A DNA stretch of 64,000 nucleotides, taken from the NCBI GenBank assembly GCA_026874595.1, contig CM049308.1, forward strand, positions 11,251,501 to 11,315,500. Direction: 5' to 3'. The stretch's first letter is position 1. Every line of letters starts with the position of its first letter. Both the position numbers and the translations under genes were made by a program. This DNA comes from Sipunculus nudus. Lineage: Eukaryota; Annelida; Sipuncula; Golfingiida; Sipunculidae. Below the pieces are notes generated by a model, which was not told the DNA's origin, did no database searches, and was given only the letters and a program-made list of their open reading frames with translations. Shown piece after piece: positions 62,023 to 64,000 of the stretch.

Positions 62023-62329
62023 CCTGCACCAGAATAACACTAACATATTAGCAGTCATGGCCAATTTACAGCTTAAACATAAAAAAATACTGCATAAGTT
62101 ACACTTGACTGAAATTGAAGTGTACTGTTTATTAGCATTATTGCAGTTAACTTTTACGGAGTTTTACAGGCCTTACATTATTATATGACACAGTTACAAA
62201 ATTCTCCTCATTAGATCTGGGACATTACGGTGAACAGATAATTGGTGATAAAGTTAAATTAGATGCTTTTTAAGACACACCCGTCATATATATAACTTTT
62301 AGTGTCGCCACAGTAACGTATCGGGGCTT

Positions 62330-63055
62330 TGATGGAATGCACAAAACTCACCATAACTACTTATCAACAGTTTATCTCACCCAATTTTGATTATGGGCAA
62401 CATCCACACATTTAATAAGGTCAAGGGTCACTAGGCTACTTTGTGGGGTCTCCAAGATAACTTATGAAGGATTTTGATGTAACTCATCAGAAATGTTAAT
62501 CAATAAAATATTTCACCTAAGTTTGATTTCCAGCAAAATTTATTCATAATAAATGAGGTCATAGGTGACCACATTTTGGCAGCACCATGGTGACTTACCA
62601 AAAATCCTATGGATTTTCATGAAACTCATACATATTTACTAATAGTTTCCCACCTCAATTTCATTCTCAACAAAATTAAAGCATATATAATGAGGTCGAG
62701 GTCACCAGGCTGCTTTGTACAGGCTAATTTGTGACAAGATAATGTAAAAGGAAATTAATGGAATTTGATAAAAATCAATAGAAATATTAATCAATATAAT
62801 GTCTCACCTAAGTTCTGTTTCCAGCAGAATCCATGAATATTCAATGAGGTCAGAGGTCACCACAGTTTGGTTGCACCATCCTGACTTACCAAAATCTGAT
62901 TGATTTTCAGTTTTCATATAACTGATGATATCATGAGTAAAAACCAATACAGTTTCTCACCTGAATTACATTCTCAGCAAATTCATGTATATTTAATGAG
63001 TCACAAAATATGCAACAGGTGTACTTTGCACCATTTGTGGTGCTCTTGTTTTTAA
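62330..63055. repeat. Dispersed non-coding repeat, second copy of the 21284-21990 family
   Basis: Shares AATGAGGTCAGAGGTCAC, GGATTTTCATGAAACTC, TTTCACCTAAGTTTGATTT-type phrases and the end GCACCATTTGTGGTGCTCTTG with the copy in ZFYVE1 intron 5. Confidence 0.6.
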
Positions 63056-63069
63056 ATATTTTGTAAATA

Positions 63070-63540
63070 ATAGCTTAAAGGGGACCCATTCACCTATCTG
63101 ACATTTATAAACTAAAGGTAATCCCTTGTAGCTTTTAAAAAAATGGGCCAGAAAACCCTGATATCAGGCTGCTTGTTTTTTATTTAAACTTTTTTATTAT
63201 ATGGTGGGGCCTGCCAAAATAAAACAAATTCTGCAAAGGCATCAGGCGGCAAGTCAGATAAGCCAGAGCTCCACAAAAGGCATTTTTTCAACAAGTGACC
63301 TTTCTATATCTGCATATATGAAACCTACCACCTTAGATTACATGATTTTCTGTTTGTCAACATTGCTGTGTTTACAAACAAGTTATTGATAAACAAGCAT
63401 ACATTCTGCACAGAGGCTTATAAGAACCTTTCATAACCAGAAATACCCTTAGATCATTAATATATACACAGAGGAAACCAGGAATCACACAAATTCTTTT
63501 TCCAAAGGTAGGTGAATGGGCACCTTTAAGTAAGTTTGTA
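63070..63540. repeat. Dispersed repeat, second copy of the 18990-19340 family
   Basis: Shares AATGGGCC, the GGGGCCTGCCAAAATAA block, GGCAAGTCA and CTGTTTGTCAACATTG with the first copy. Phrases at both ends (GGGGACCCATTCACCTA at 63079 and TAGGTGAATGGGCACC at 63509) are an imperfect inverted pair, so this copy may be a complete element. Confidence 0.5.
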
Positions 63541-64000
63541 CATCTGCAGGATTCAATTTCTATTTTCTGACAGGGAAGTAACACACAGTTATCCTGGTAT
63601 CAGTAAAGCTTGGTGTACCACACATGTGGGTCTTGGGTATGCCATCATCCCTATTGCTGGGTCATGACACTGAGGAACCCTATTTCCTTTGCAGTCCTTG
63701 TCAGAGTGGTAATACTATCAAGAAGATGCATTTCTACAGTACAGCAGAATGTACAACAAAATAAATTAAAGAAAATGTTTGAGTCATTAAAAATGTAACA
63801 TGTAATAACCAGCAAAACCTCATTGACCTAAAAATGATACAGGATTGTATTATTAAAATAGAAATTCCAGATCATTAGTGGTAATTATAGGGGAAAACTA
63901 GAACTGTAGTCAAAGCCTAGATGTATACCCATCCAGGGTCTTACTCAAATATTCCTGGGTCATGGTTTACCAACACAGTTCACAGATGAGCTTTAGAACA

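Overview
This is animal nuclear DNA. It is AT-rich, its genes are split by long introns with GT-AG borders, and non-coding repeats fill most of the space. The protein matches (RTF1, ZFYVE1/DFCP1, PIGH) are metazoan. Repeats that begin TTTTTAGCTCAGCTGA and continue into GTCCGTC runs are a type I associate with molluscs, so a bivalve or gastropod is my best guess; that is an inference, not a demonstration.
Three conserved genes are supported exon by exon. (1) RTF1 (Paf1-associated transcription elongation factor), minus strand: the first four coding exons lie between 5938 and 215, and the rest is off the left edge. (2) ZFYVE1 (DFCP1, the omegasome PI3P-binding ATPase), plus strand: it looks complete, with 11 coding exons from 8550 to 31310 and a 915-residue protein. 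(3) PIGH (GPI-GlcNAc transferase subunit H), minus strand: it looks complete, with five coding exons from 55430 down to 43256 and a 202-residue protein. Every exon junction keeps the reading frame. RTF1 and ZFYVE1 are head to head; ZFYVE1 and PIGH converge across about 12 kb of intergenic DNA. The three act in separate processes (transcription, autophagy and lipid droplets, GPI anchors), so they are neighbours rather than a pathway.
Layout: 1-5938 RTF1 5' half with a repeat in intron 1; 6034-8239 a 2.2 kb Mutator-like element with ~310 bp inverted repeats and an exact 9-bp target duplication, inserted into what was a ~414 bp shared RTF1/ZFYVE1 upstream region; 8240-31310 ZFYVE1 with repeat-filled introns; 31311-43255 intergenic, with MITE-like elements, microsatellites, a partly duplicated A-B-A-C-B segment and a probable PIGH 3' UTR; 43256-55430 PIGH, whose 8 kb first intron holds two tandem repeat arrays and a SINE; 55431-64000 PIGH upstream region, with a near-perfect 449-bp hairpin element (again a 9-bp target duplication), a CpG-richer candidate promoter near 58.5-59.4 kb, and dispersed repeats.
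The observations most worth a second look are: a 78-bp tandem repeat that copies the end of ZFYVE1 coding exon 2 together with its splice donor, in frame; the element that splits the divergent promoter; the 449-bp hairpin; the recurrent 12-bp palindrome GGTGGCGCCACC in several repeat families; and an unusual insertion in ZFYVE1 with a possible LC3-interacting motif. I saw no CRISPR array, operon, complete tRNA gene, rRNA gene or intact transposase.
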